A stretch of 64,000 bases of DNA from Dillenia suffruticosa (lineage: Eukaryota; Streptophyta; Magnoliopsida; Dilleniales; Dilleniaceae). Where the stretch lies: assembly GCA_033439265.1 (NCBI GenBank), contig JAVTVX010000005.1, forward strand, positions 4,226,001 through 4,290,000, written 5' to 3'. This document shows, in pieces, positions 11,082-23,740 of the stretch. The notes beneath the pieces are model-generated. The model was not told the DNA's origin. It worked only from the letters and a program-made list of their open reading frames with translations, and ran no database searches. A program made the position numbers and the translations under genes. The first letter of the stretch is position 1. The number at the start of each line of letters is the position of its first letter.

Positions 11082-14000
11082 GGATTCAAGTACGCGTCTG
11101 GACCATGTTTTGTTTCAACTAACCCCAACAAGAACCAGGTATATACATCAAAGTGGTTTACATTTCCTTTTTCTTCTTCTGATTCTGAACTATAAGTTGC
11201 GGAGTATGTGATTCACATTATGTGTGTTTGAAGATGTGATTTGGTGATCTTTACGAGAGGCAAGAGTGAGAAACTAGCTTCAGGATTGCTTGAACCTTTC
11301 CTTTCGCATCTCCGATTTGCAAAAGAACAGATTACAAAAGGCGGTTATTCCATCACTCTTCGTCCTCCAGAATCCACAGCCTCCGATGCTATTTGGTTCA
11401 CTAAAGGCACTCTTGAGCGGTAAATTGTGTTGTAAATTACTGCTATCTGTGTCAATTTAGCTAGATCTAAGTAATGGGTTCTTTCTTAGCTCATTTTTGG
11501 TTTTGTGTGGATTCAATGGATAGATTTGTGAGGTTTGTTAGTACGCCTGAGGTTCTTGAAAGATTCGTGACGATAGAGAGAGAGATTCTGCAGATCGAGA
11601 ATTCTATTCAATCAATTGAACCTGCTGAGATCAATGGAACAGAGGGTATATATTTATTTGGATTTTTTATGCTGAAGTTGCTTATTTCATTGCACTGGAT
11701 TTAGTTTTCAACCTCAGTGTTCGAAAAATGTGTAGTCATCAACCCTTGTCAACTAGTTTAGCCCGTAAAGTCGCATTATAAATAGGGAGGATCGATCCAC
11801 ATTTTGAGTTATATATTTGACTTAATTTTGAGGATAGAAATAGTTTGCAGCAACATTCTGGAAATAAACTAAGATTTGTATTCATGTCCATAATGTATTA
11901 TATGATTAAAGATTTGAAAATAGGGAAAAGAAATGCCAGGAAGAGTCAACAGAGAATTAGTTGATTTCTACAAGAAATTGCTTGTGGTTAGGTGTTTGCT
12001 TGATTTTGTCCGTGTGATGTTGCAAATGCCTCTCCAGCCTTTTTTAGCAGTTTCTTTGGTATATTATGGATGAGCATTCACAAGTTTAAGAATCTCTCAA
12101 TGTTTTTGGTCAATTGTTGACATGTCTATCTAACTTGCTAATTGGGACCGAATAGGAAATGGATCTGCTACTGAAGGCATTTCCAAAAACTCAACAATTG
12201 CTTCTAAGGTATGCAATTGTTTTTATCATTCGGTTTCTTCATCTTGATTTGCTGATATCAGGTCAGTGACTTACACCAGTTTTCTATCCTTCTTGGTGAT
12301 GCTAACCCCAGTCAAAAGGTGATTCCGATGCCAACGGTGATACTATACTGGAGGAAAATTCCAAGTATGGAGTCCATTCACACAACGACAATTACATTTA
12401 TGAACTTAACTATTTGCAATTTCACATTTTGTAATGATTATTTGGTTTCAACCATGAACAGGGTTCGTCTTCACCGTGTATTGGAAAGTCGAAAGGCAGT
12501 GCTCCGCAAGGAGCAGGCAATGGCTTATGCCCGAGCTTTAGTTGCAGGCTTTGAAATGGACCACATAGATGATCTTATAACTTTTGCGGATGTTTTCGGG
12601 GCTTCACGATTGAGGTAAAAATGGTGTTCTGATGATGAATGTTGCTGATTCCACTTGGGGGAGGTGGGGAGGGGGTTTTTACTGCTTGTTTCCCTTTCGA
12701 TAGCTCTTGGTGCTAATATCCCCCATTCTTGTGGATTGTACCAAAAGGCTTTATAGGCTCTCTTGTCAATTCTATTGTCCTCCTTAGTTTATAACTTGTC
12801 ATATAAACTACGTACACCTGGATAAGACTGGTGAAGAGATCCTTCCATGGTTAAAAGGAACATAATTTGTTGATTTAAACTAAACTATACAGGTAGTGCT
12901 AAGTAAATTCACTTTTGCCTTAAAGCTGACTTCAAATTTTATGAATCCATTTTGTGAGTGGTCTGTGTTCAAGGGCCACTATGTAAAGAATTATATTCTT
13001 GATCATTCTGCTTCTATTGTTGTGCTATTCTCTTGACAAGTAACCTGCTTTTGTAGTTGTAATCAATGTTATGTTTCACCTTTTTCTGTTTTTCACTTTT
13101 TGGCTCCAAAGGAATATTGTGCTTCTTTGTTTTTGGCATTTTGCAATTAGCCTTTTCCTTCAAATAAAAGGAGTCTCATGAGATCAAGTTCCTTAATTTG
13201 GGTTTCTTGGTATAACAGTTATCAGGTAGCTTCCATTTTCATGTCTTCATGGCAATTCAGATGATATGGTTCAATATTCTTCTCTAGTTTGAGATTGAAA
13301 ATCTAAGCTTCTTTTATCATTTAGGGAAGCATGCTTAAACTTCTTAGAGCTTTGCAAGAAAAAGCATGAAGACGGCATTTGGATGGATGAATTGGCTGCT
13401 ATGCAGGCCTCTCAGGCAGAATTATCATACTTGGGGACATCTGGAATTGTACTTGCTAGTGAAAACAGTAATCCGGGTCAAACTATTATGCTGAATTTTC
13501 AAAATGGGGGTCTCTTTGGTGGAAAACCGAACAGCTCAGGAGATGCTTCAGTGGATTCAAGTTTAAGCCATGGGAGTTCAGAAAATAATCAAGGTATTGC
13601 TGATCCACATAATTGTTACTTCTTTCTAATTGCCCATGCACAACCTGTTATGAGCCAACTTTTAGAAATACCTCTTTTAATTTGTTTTTTTATGTCCTGA
13701 GCTATTATTGATATTTATGATAACTCACACAGTATGCACCATTGGGTGCTGCCCTCCAGAAACCTTTTTACCTTCTCATAAGGATTTATATAGTTCAAAC
13801 AAACTTCATGGATAGATCAATGGACATTGCTTCTACACCCTAGATTTTTAGTTTTCTTATTACGGCATCTATTTTTAGGGTGTTTTAGTGTGATAACTAC
13901 TTGTAATTGATCATGAAGGAAAAGGATAAAGTTGGGGTTGGGTTGGGGACCAACTTCTAAGAGTGTTAGCTTCAAGCTTGTTATAAAAAACAACAACAAC

Positions 14001-17000
14001 CACCACCTGTGCCTTAATCCCAAATTTTGAGATTATCAGTTTGAGAAACAGATATAGGTTAAGGAAAAAAAACATAAAATTAAAATTTGAAAACAAAAAT
14101 AAAGAAAATAATACTAAAGTCATTTTCTTAACTAAGCTCTTGACACTCATATCTTTACGGATAATTTGCATCCATGTTTCAACAGTCTACCCCGATATTT
14201 CACTAAATCTTCTATATTTAAGGTCTCACATCTCCTAGTGTGTCTTTCGAACTTCGTTGCACATGTCCAAACCATTTTAGACGATATTCTCGCATCTTAT
14301 TCACAATTGAAATCACTCACAACTTAGTACGTAACTCTTTATTTATAATCCTATCCTTTCTAGTTTTATCACTCATTCATCTGAGTATTTTCATTTTAGG
14401 TACAGTCATTTTATACTTTTGTTGTTGTTTAATGGTCCTATATTTGGTACCATATAATAATACAGCTTTTACTATAATTCTATAAAATTTTCCCTTCAAC
14501 TGTAATGATATCGTGCGATCGCAAAAAACCCCAAATGTACTTCTTCATTTCATCCAATCTGCTTGAATCTTATGATTCACCTCATCATCTATATTGTCAA
14601 CGTTTTGAATGATGGATCCAAAATATTTAAAATGTTCACTTTTTGGTATGTCATATCTTTATAATTTAATCGTTTCTTCATTATTCTAATAACTGTCACT
14701 GAACGTACATTTCATATACCTAGTTTTTTACCTATTCAATCTAAATCCTGTGGATTCTAGTATATCCCTCCATAACTTTAATTGCACTAATAGTCTCTCT
14801 AGTTTCATCAACTAACATTATATCATCTGCAAAAAGCATACATCACGGTATTTCATTTTGGATATTTTTTGTGATTTCATCTATCATTATTGCAAAAAGG
14901 AGAGGATTTAATGTCGAATCTTAATGAAGCCCAGTGTTAATCGGGAAGTTATCACTGAAACTCTCACAGGTTCTTACATTGGTAATAGATCTCTCATACA
15001 TATCTTTAATGAAATTAATGTATTTCAAGAAAATCTCTTTCTTCACCACAATATGTTTTTAGGAACTCTATGATATGTTTTTTCTAAATCAATGAATACC
15101 ATATGCAAGTCTGTCTTTTGCGTTTTAAATGTCTCAATCAAATGTCTTAACAAGTGAATGAATTTGATGGTAGATCGTTCTGGCATAAATCTGAATTGGG
15201 TCGAGACACACTTACCTCCAATCTCAATCTATACACCATTACTCTCCCCCACAACTTCATAGTACGACTCATAAGTTTAATTCCCCTATAATTGAAACAA
15301 TCTTGTATATCTCCTTTATTCTTATATAGTAATACAAGTGTGTTCTCCCTCCATACTTGGGCATTTTATTGGTTTGGCTGATTTTGTTAAAAAGATCCGT
15401 TAACAATCCTTTAGCTTCAAGCTTGTTATAGCTGCTCATAGTTGTTTTATTCTCAACTTTGTGCATATTTTTACTGGTCTTGACACATTTGTTAATTTTT
15501 TATACAATGTGTTCAGATAATAATAATTTACCAGCATCAGCTCCAACGGCACCAACAGATGGAAAAGCACAGATACCACTGTCCTGGCCTCATCATGTTC
15601 CTCCGTATATGCATAATTTCCAAGGTCCTATGTACCCACAAGTGCCTCCATATCAAGGCTACTTCTACCCTGGTATGCAGGTTGGAGCTCCATACTATCC
15701 TGGAAATGCGCAATGGCCTCTTAACAGGGAAGATTCTGGATTTAGCCGTGATCTTGATATGGATGATCGCAAATCAGTTCTCAGGATCAAAGGGAAACAC
15801 TCAAATGGAAAAGGGCATAAAAACTCAGAGCAAGATGATCATTCTGACCACAGTAATTCCAGCTCTGGCAGTAATTCCGAAAAGTATCTGCAACATGAAA
15901 AAAGGCATTCTTCATCCGAGCAGCATAGAGGAAAGAAGCATGGGAAGAAGACCTCCAGAAAAGTTGTCATCCGCAATATCAATTACATCACTTCTAAGAG
16001 AGATGGTGACAAGGGAAGCACTTCCGGTGAAAATTCATCAGATGAGGATGAGTACATTGATGGGAATTCCCTCAAACAGCAGTTAGAGGAAGCTGTTGGG
16101 TCTTTGGAGCGACGCTATAAATCAAACTCCCGACATCACAGGAAAAAAGATGAAAGCAAGCACACCAGTTCCACAAATGGGTTGCTTGATGCTGAAGAGC
16201 AGGAACATGACAATGAAAAAGGTGTGAAAGGCAAAACAAATGAGAACTGGGGTGCTTTCCAGAATCTTCTAATGGGAGAAAGGGAGCCAAGTTCTGATGA
16301 TGTACAACAGCACCCGATTAGGTTTCAAGATGAACATTTCACATCTAGAGGCTTTCGGGAGGAAACCTCATCTATATTTAACTTGGAACAAGAGGCAAAA
16401 ACAAAGCCACAGGCACTTTCATCCGATCCCTTCCTTGTGACTGGGCGGGACGGTGGTTATGAAGATAAAACCAGCATTCAAAATTTTGAAAATGGTGAAA
16501 ATGCACGCCTCACAATCAAGACTAAGGGCCACACAGATGAAGAATTGTTATTTTCTCAAAGACTAGGAGAATCAAAGAACTATGCCCGACCAACTCCAGC
16601 TGATTCTGCTGCTGAATCTTCTTCCATAATCAGAAGTCAAAATGGGGAAGATTGGTTCCTTGGAAATCAAATAAATAAATCAGATAATCAAAATGAAAGC
16701 ATAGACCTAAAAATCTTTGAAGGTCATTGTGCGCCGTCAATGGGGCCTGATTCCCACATTGAACCAACTAAGAAAGGTCCTTTTGTGGATGATTCTATAA
16801 TGATACAAATGCGATCATTTGTTGATGATCAATTGGAATCTCAGTTGAGAACAGACCTGAGCCTTGTTCCTGACATTGTTGGAGCTACACTGAAGGTAAA
16901 TAATGAGGCAGATAATTCTCTTGATAAATATGAACCTTCTGGCACCCATGAGCCAGATGACCTCTATATGGTCCTGGACCGAGATTCTGCAGCTGAACAA

Positions 17001-18556
17001 GCTGTACCATCATGGACTCCTGAATTAGACTATGAATATGATATCAAATTGCCTGATACAAAGCTATCTGTTGTTGAAGCAAACGCTCCCCTTGAAAATG
17101 GTAGTGATGGAAAAGATGTTGCAACTCCCGAAAAGAATGCCTCAAGTAAAGACATAAAGAAGAAAGGTTCTGGCGTTCCTGGAAAGTATAAACCTGATAT
17201 CGTGTCAAGGACCAAGCGGCCTACTTCTGGTAACAGAACTGTGGTCCAAAAGGGCAAATCTGAGAAGGTATTTACAGTTATTTAACTCGCCTTTGGTTTA
17301 TTTTCCCTTCAATTCTGTTCCACATGTTATATATTCAAATATTCCTAATACCATGGGTTTTTTTATCATTCTTCCTATGGCTTTCTTAATGTCAATGCCT
17401 GTAGGGTCCAAACAGTGCTCACTTGCATTTTTTTCCCCAAAATTTTCACTTTAATCTCTGCTTCTCTTTTTGTTTATCTTCCTGGGTTTCTTTTACATTT
17501 TTATTATTATCTCACAATCAGGAGGAAGAGAACCGAAAGAGAATGGAGGAGTTGCTCATTCAACGGCAGAAGAGAATTGCTGAGAGAAGTGCAGCTAGAG
17601 GTGCAACACCACTGACGGCTAGGAGGTCGTCGATGGCAGGCAAAAGTGGAGTTACTTCCGTGAAGCCTGAAAAACCAAAAACTCAAACAACATTGCAGGA
17701 GACAAAGCTAATTAATAAGCCAGTCCTTAGAAGTTCCACAATTGATCGTCTTGCCACGGCAAGGACAAATCCAAAGGTACCAACTCAACCAAAATCAGCT
17801 GAAGCTAAAAAAGTACCATCTAAGGGGAATGGTATGAATTCTACCACCCCAACACAGAAGGTTGCTGGGGCTGACAAAAAGAAACCAAGTCCAAAGCCAG
17901 CCAAACCTTCTGACAAGGACAATCACCTAAATGAGGTACTTTCTGTTGTCTCTGATGTCAGGGGAAAAGATGATACAAATGATGTAGCAGCAGCCTTGCC
18001 AGAACATTCAAGAGCTGCACAAAATTCTGGTGGTAGTTGTGAAGAAATTAAAGAGTTGCATAATACATCGTCAATTGAGAAGACCAACGAAAAAAGCATT
18101 TTGAGCAAAGATAGTTTGGACAATGGAACCTGCAATCTGAATACAGTAGGTGGGAACTCATCTGTGCCCATTCAGGAGCATATCTTACAAAACAATTACA
18201 TTAAATGTGTCAATGAAGCATCTTTAGGTCCTTGTGAAGATAAAACCATTCTCATCGATCATGTTAAAGGTATTACTAATGTGCCTACGCACCCTTTCAC
18301 TTCTCTGCCATCTAAGGTTGTTGATTCTGTGGCTTTGGACTCTGAGGATGTAGGTGAAACGAATGAAAAATTCATAGTTTCACCTGAAATTTCAGAGATA
18401 GAAGTCTCAATGCCACCACTTGATAATGGATTCGGCCCAGAACCTACTCATTCCCGGAAGAAATGGAACAGTGGTGAAAACTCTCCAAAGGCATCAAAAG
18501 GTTTTAGAAAGCTTCTTATGTTTGGCCGTAAAAGCCGAGACTCTCCTGCTAGTTGA
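11080..18556 (+). CDS. CIP7: COP1-interacting protein 7-like (CIP7-like)
   Basis: Large plant-specific protein related to Arabidopsis CIP7, a nuclear partner of the light-signalling E3 ligase COP1 that promotes light-induced genes. Exons: 11080-11138, 11234-11419, 11524-11645, 12156-12208, 12312-12364, 12462-12614, 13325-13593, 15517-17267, 17522-18556; GT-AG junctions stay in phase and give 1226 aa. The first 210 residues are the conserved core: [14 protein letters not shown] at the start, [14 protein letters not shown], then [20 protein letters not shown] and the [14 protein letters not shown] segment. The rest is low-complexity and charged: a [18 protein letters not shown] proline/tyrosine patch, Lys/Ser/His-rich stretches likely to hold nuclear localisation signals, a basic [19 protein letters not shown] coiled-coil-like segment at the start of exon 9 and a short [15 protein letters not shown]-terminus. 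Arabidopsis CIP7 is shorter. It could equally be the CIP7-related paralogue, but position next to ABCG9 favours CIP7. Confidence 0.85.
13966..13985. repeat. Target-site duplication, left copy (LINE in CIP7-like intron 7)
   Basis: TTAGCTTCAAGCTTGTTATA, identical to 15411-15430 on the other side of the LINE fragment. Confidence 0.9.
13986..15410 (-). mobile_element. 5'-truncated RTE-type LINE, antisense in intron 7 of the CIP7-like gene
   Basis: Read on the minus strand from 15410, the insertion begins inside a reverse-transcriptase domain (LLTDLFNKI, then a degraded counterpart of the [18 protein letters not shown] motif). It continues through HMVFIDLEK and the [11 protein letters not shown] catalytic box near 14830 and ends in a TTG-type tail (GGTGGTTGTTGTTGTT) at 13986-14010, as plant RTE-clade LINEs do. 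Several stops and frameshifts mean it is dead. It is 1425 bp long, flanked by a perfect 20-bp target-site duplication, and lies in the longest intron of the gene (13594-15516), opposite to gene transcription. Confidence 0.88.
15411..15430. repeat. Target-site duplication, right copy (LINE in CIP7-like intron 7)
   Basis: Identical 20 bases to 13966-13985. This copy marks the 5'-truncated side of the LINE. Confidence 0.9.
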
Positions 18557-21500
18557 TCCTGTACATCTGTATTATAGTTGAAGCTGTTTGTGTTTATGCC
18601 ATTTTAAACATTACACTTTGGTCTACAAGGAACTTGAGAAGAGCTGGCAGGTCCACCAATTTAAGGCTTTGGTCATGATAGAAGAACCTTGAGACCGTAT
18701 GAACAATAAGGCCTTATGTGTGTCTGCTAATGCAATTGGAGTTGTGCATTGATTATCAGTGGGTTTTGGTAATGCACAGAAAGATAGTAAAGGTCAGTTT
18801 CCAAATAAATAAGTTGGCATTTCAGAGCAAAGGCTATATGGTGTCTGTGGCAGTGTTTGTTGAATCTATTATTGTATTTTCTACCATCTTGTTTCTATTT
18901 ATGATTTTGCCTGTATGTATAACACGTCTTGTAATGCTTTATTTGTTGGAATATATTCTTTTGTATTTATCCCACTTGAACAATTGAATTGATTCTGTTT
19001 TTTGTTTATACTTCAATTACCTCCTCCCAAGGCTTGGGTTTGAGCAGATATAGGTAGGTTTTCTTGACTGGGTTATAGGTCAGGTTGGAGGATTTTTTGA
19101 CAGTGGTCTTTTTCTATGCAGATTTATGCTCGCACATGATATCCAAATAAGCAAACTATTTGGTTCAAAGTGTAGATAACTTCTGAAATCATGATAACTG
19201 CACCTATGAATGATGACTTTAAACTTGACTTTAAACTTGAAATTCCAGTCTATAATGCCTCCTCCAGATGTCCAAGCAGGATAAAGCAGAGTAGCGGAGC
19301 TTTCATCCGGTGCCTTGTATTCACTGATGGTACTCTTTTTCTTGATGTATTTTACATATTTTTACAAATAGAATGCTATGAAGTGTCTTGCTTCCGCAGT
19401 ATTTCAGTCTATAGCTCCCAAGTGGATGGCAAATTTAGATCAAAGATGTAAAATGCTGAGAAATTCTGACAAACTGGGTGTTACTTGTTATCATCACAAT
19501 ATCCATTCTCTTAAGAGTGACAAGAGAACAGAGAAATTGACCAAGAAAGAGGAGATTAGAAAATTGACTTCTGCATATGGCTTTTTAATTATTGTTTTTT
19601 CAAATGCTGATGCCTAGCCCAATTGTATAATAGCTCATTGTGGCTTCTCTGAAATGAAGTCCTAAATTACATGCATTTAATGGGCGTTGAAGATAAATGG
19701 TCTACCTGCATCATGTTTTGCCGGCATTTATGTGCATTGAAGATTTGCCATTCCTTTTCCTTTGTTGAGATAAAATGATAAGACCAATTTAATTATCATT
19801 TGCTTCACGCTGATGGCAGATGAGAACAATGAAATTTTGTGGATGGCGTATATACCTGTGTCCTTGTTGGTAATTGAGATCACTCAAATCACAGACATAA
19901 ATAACTATTATTTCATGTGAAATACAAACTCTCTTTGTTCTTTTGTCCGGTGAAATACTGTGAAGAGTATGAGTTTAATTGTATATGGTAAATGCTTGAA
20001 ATTGCTAGTCATGAAGTTCAATCTTGTAGAAATATTGCTCTATAGCTGCTCATGTAAAGCATGGATCCGTATTTCATCCTGACTACCATGTTAAATTGTT
20101 TCTGTTTTGTGACATATAGTTGGGGAAAAAATAGGATCATTTTGATCACAAGCACGTTTATGATTTTGTCCTATTATTCTCACGGAAATCTTTAACTAAC
20201 TTTCTCTCGTATGTTGGTATGGCTGAGTATGTTTAGTCCTCTGTTAAGGAGTTAGCTTTGATTCACTTTGTCTTCTTGTTCATTCAAATGCATGAAATGG
20301 ACAGAGCAAGTCAATCTGTTTGTTCTGTGTCATGAGGCATCAATACGCATCAATACTGAGGAATATCTTATGCATGTTTCAGGAGTGTTTATTGGATATC
20401 CTCTCTGTAGAACTATATTTGTGACTATTCTCAATTGTACTCCATTAAATCTTGCCCTAGGAGTGTGTTTTTTCATCATCTTTTTCCAATCTATTAGTAC
20501 ACCTGTCTCTTGTAAAACCAAATGAATCCTCTGAAGTGTGAATTATATTCTTGCAAGTAGTTTGGGTAAATACAAGATGTACTTGCACCCTATTGTTATT
20601 AAATCTAGTGTGTGTGCGCCTTGTTGGATTCGCAGGGAAGTACTAATTATATGGTCATTCTGAATGGAACTTTGTTGTAAGGTTGTACTACAATGTAGTA
20701 CAAAGACGAACTCCCGAGCCAGGACAATTTAAACCACAAGATAACAAAAATCTGGCGGGATGGACCTATAGAGACTTAATGAATTCTGTGATCTCTCAGT
20801 TCTTACTGCAGCAATGGCAATAATTCACCATCAGCACCCATGAAGAAATGATTGACAATGTCCGGCTTTTTTCAATGCTACTGCCGTTTTCCAATTTGTA
20901 GAACTTCATAGTGGCAACAAGTGGCGTATGCGAACATGTGGAGCCAGATTCCTCTTCAGGCTTCATATTTCAGCTACCGCTCAGGCATCTCCTTTGTAAG
21001 CTTCTCTACCATGAGTTTCTTTTTCCTTTTGGATAAAAAATGAATTCATTCATGAGTTACATGGTAGGAAAGAACATTCAGAATAGAAGCCGGAGCTTCT
21101 TCTATCCAAATATTCTCTATGGTGCAGCAGTTAGTTCAAAAGAGCACTTCCTTGGATGCATGTCCTTTGAGTTCCCAAATTTTCAGAAGAGCACATACAC
21201 ATTAGATAATGATGAAAGGCTAATCTCCTAACCCCCGAAATTCTCTCCCCCCCCCCCCCCCCCGCCAAAGAAAAGGATGATTTCTCCATCCAGACACGGT
21301 ATCCTGTTTATAAATTTTTCCTCTACATTTCTGTTCCAACTACATGAACATTGCAGATTGAGGAATATCCCTGCCATATAAATTAGTAGTCTTATCTTAT
21401 TCCGGTTTTTCTTCATAATTACTTTTACTAAAATTCAGTTGGAGAATTTCGAATAAGAAATGTTCCATCAACTTATGGAAACAATCAAGATTTTGCTTGG

Positions 21501-21708
21501 TGAAAAATACAAACAGAAGGGGAAGGGATGATTAAATTAATACAGCAAGCAAGACATCATGATACCCATCTCATGAAACAGCACTGCAACATAAACAGCT
21601 GAGTCAAAATAAACCACGTTCACTTATTGGACAAGGAGATTGTCTAAAAACTTTATTTGTGGATATCCGAGGATATAGGAAGCCAGGGTATCTGTGAACG
21701 CTTCATTG
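18557..21708. other. Intergenic region between the CIP7-like and PPO genes
   Basis: Begins with the 3' UTR of the CIP7-like gene. No further gene is supported; open frames are short (under 90 codons) and match nothing I recognise. An almost pure C run of about 20 bases lies at 21244-21263. The two flanking genes are convergent. Confidence 0.45.
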
Positions 21709-23740
21709 CTAGTATTCAGGATCAACTTTCACAAGCTCGATGTGAATTCCCCTAATTTTTACTTCTCCAATTCGAGGCAAAATTGTGACCACCACCTTGT
21801 CGAAGGGATCTGCCTCGATATCTTCGAGCAGTGATGTTATTCCCAGCTCGAGTGATGACTTGTGGTGCAAAAGATGGAATTTGTGTTTTGAGTGGGGAAT
21901 CTTCACAAAACTACCAGCAAGTTCTCCAATATCTGGCCCGATATGACCATCCAAGAATTTAGCCACATACACATCAAATCTGGCTGTCGCTCCAAATGGG
22001 ACTTCAATCCCTTCAATGACGAGTATCTCTGTTGCTGCTTCTTTCTCAAATTTGGTCCTCGATACTTTAGGTCGTGGTACAATAACTTGTATCGGCTCAA
22101 CAAGAGGCTTAGGCTCTGGACCAAATTCATAGATCGGAGGAGCAGCGGGTACTGGTAATGGTGCCGGTTCACCAGCAAATGGCTTCTTGCCCTTCAAGTG
22201 GAAGTAATGTTGGCGAGCATGTAACCAAGGTAGATTTTCAGGATGATAGGAATATCGCAGTTGTTGAGGGGTGAGACAGTCCTTCACCTGTTTTTTCATC
22301 CAAAAAACAGAGACATGGTATAGAATATTCCTACCAATGATAAATATAATACTTATAAGAATTTTTCTTAAAAATATGTGAAGCATTTGATATGGAGAAA
22401 CATGCATATCTGTGCTGCACGAATAACTATCTTGTTTTTAACAGAGTCATAATATGATTATTTGCTTCAATTTACAGATTGAATGTAATGCACATGTAAT
22501 CCGATGACAAGTTTCTAATACAAGTACAAAAAGTTCAAGAGGGCGAGAAGCATACCTTACACCTTACCACCTGCCGATTCTCATCATAGAAGATAAAGGA
22601 GGCCTCAAGCCAGTCTTCCTGCTTAAACTCAGGTATATGTCCCCTGAAGCCATTGTATATGTCCCACAGTCTATCTACATTCGCATGGTGCCCAAAGAAA
22701 ATGATATCACGAGCTGCAACGAAGAAGTCTCCCATGTCATAGTATGGAGCTTCACTTGTGCCAGTCCAGCTGTGAACGATATTGTGTAGATTTTCCAGAT
22801 TGCCGGAGGAATTTGAGGGCACTTCTTCACCTGCAACAACAGGTTTTCCCATAAAGAGTTTAGGGCTCCTTTCACTTTCCTTAAACATCCTGTGGAGATG
22901 ATGGAGATTATGTGTAATGATATGCTCTTCTCTGGAGGGTTCTGGATTTGGATCACCCACTGCGTATTTATAGTCAAATAAAGCTACATAGTGGCTTTTG
23001 TTACGCATTGGATTATAAAGTGGTGAAGAGGGGTTGAGGTAGATTTTGGGAATCCTCATGCCTTCCGGGCTATCCCAGTTCCAATAGGGAAGAGCAAAAT
23101 TTGGGTCGCCAATAAGCTTTCCAAGGATTCTCTCATAGAAGTAGAGGTACAATCGGTGAAATGGCAGAAATAGCCAGCTTCCATGGACTTGCAAAGAGAC
23201 TGGTGGGTGAAAACCCACCTGATCATAGGCACCATTACAATAAGCACAGTGAATTGTGGCCTGCTGCATGAAGTTCCATGGATCATTAGGAGGAAGTGCC
23301 TTCATTCTTGCAACTGCTTCCTCAAACTTAGCCACATACTCGGGATCTAATTTGTGTGCTGGTCTCCTCACACGTATTGGCTCATAAGGAGGTGGCGGCA
23401 CAAATTCAACAATATCTCTTTCCTCATATGGCAAGCAGCAGAATACTTTCTCCCCAGTGACACTGTCCTCTGCAAGATGGCATTTGGATAGTTCCGGGGC
23501 TTGTACAGGTGCACCAATGGCCTTCTTGTTTTGGCCACCAAGAGTGGCAGCTGCTCCATAGAGCCCTCCTAATCCGAGGAGGACATTTCTCCTATCAATG
23601 ACATGGTTCTCTTCATCTTTCAGCTCACAGGATACACTAGTTACCCTCCTGCCAGTAAGGCTGGCAGATGGTTGGGTTGTTGCTATGTGGTGTGAATAAG
23701 AGAAGGTGGCTGAGAGTGCAAAGTTTGCCATGAGGGACAT
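21709..23740 (-). CDS. PPO: Polyphenol oxidase (catechol oxidase type), chloroplast lumen
   Basis: Type-3 copper enzyme oxidising o-diphenols to quinones. Exons (minus): 23740-22556 and 22287-21709, 587 aa. The ATG at 23740 is used; a further-upstream TTG is not needed. The N-terminus is a Ser/Thr-rich stroma-targeting stretch, then RRNVLLGLGGLYGAA (residues 50-64), a twin-arginine thylakoid-lumen signal. CuA: HCAYC (H164, thioether C168), H186 in VHGSWLF, H195 in PFHRLYLYFYE. CuB: H319 and H323 in LHNIVH, then FFGHHANVDRLW (351-352). The DWL domain (KQEDWLEASFIFYDEN) and C-terminal KFDV-type domain (here ARFDVYVAKF) follow; the protein ends close to the expected C-terminus. Oddities: the usual GRDPIFFAHHSN block reads ARDIIFFGHHAN, and KFDV reads RFDV. 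An intron splits the gene after CuB, where many PPO genes have none. All copper ligands are present, so an active enzyme is expected. Confidence 0.92.

Noticed and set aside
15269..15516. Start of exon 8 of the CIP7-like gene upstream of 15517 (open frame begins at 15459)
   Set aside because: The frame upstream of 15517 is intron sequence next to the LINE. The AG at 15515-15516 keeps the phase from exon 7, and the protein similarity begins after it.
21244..21263. Run of about 20 C as a possible structured element
   Set aside because: Isolated homopolymer; may be a length-variable or sequencing-sensitive tract. Similar runs at 37898 and 56390 also show no context.
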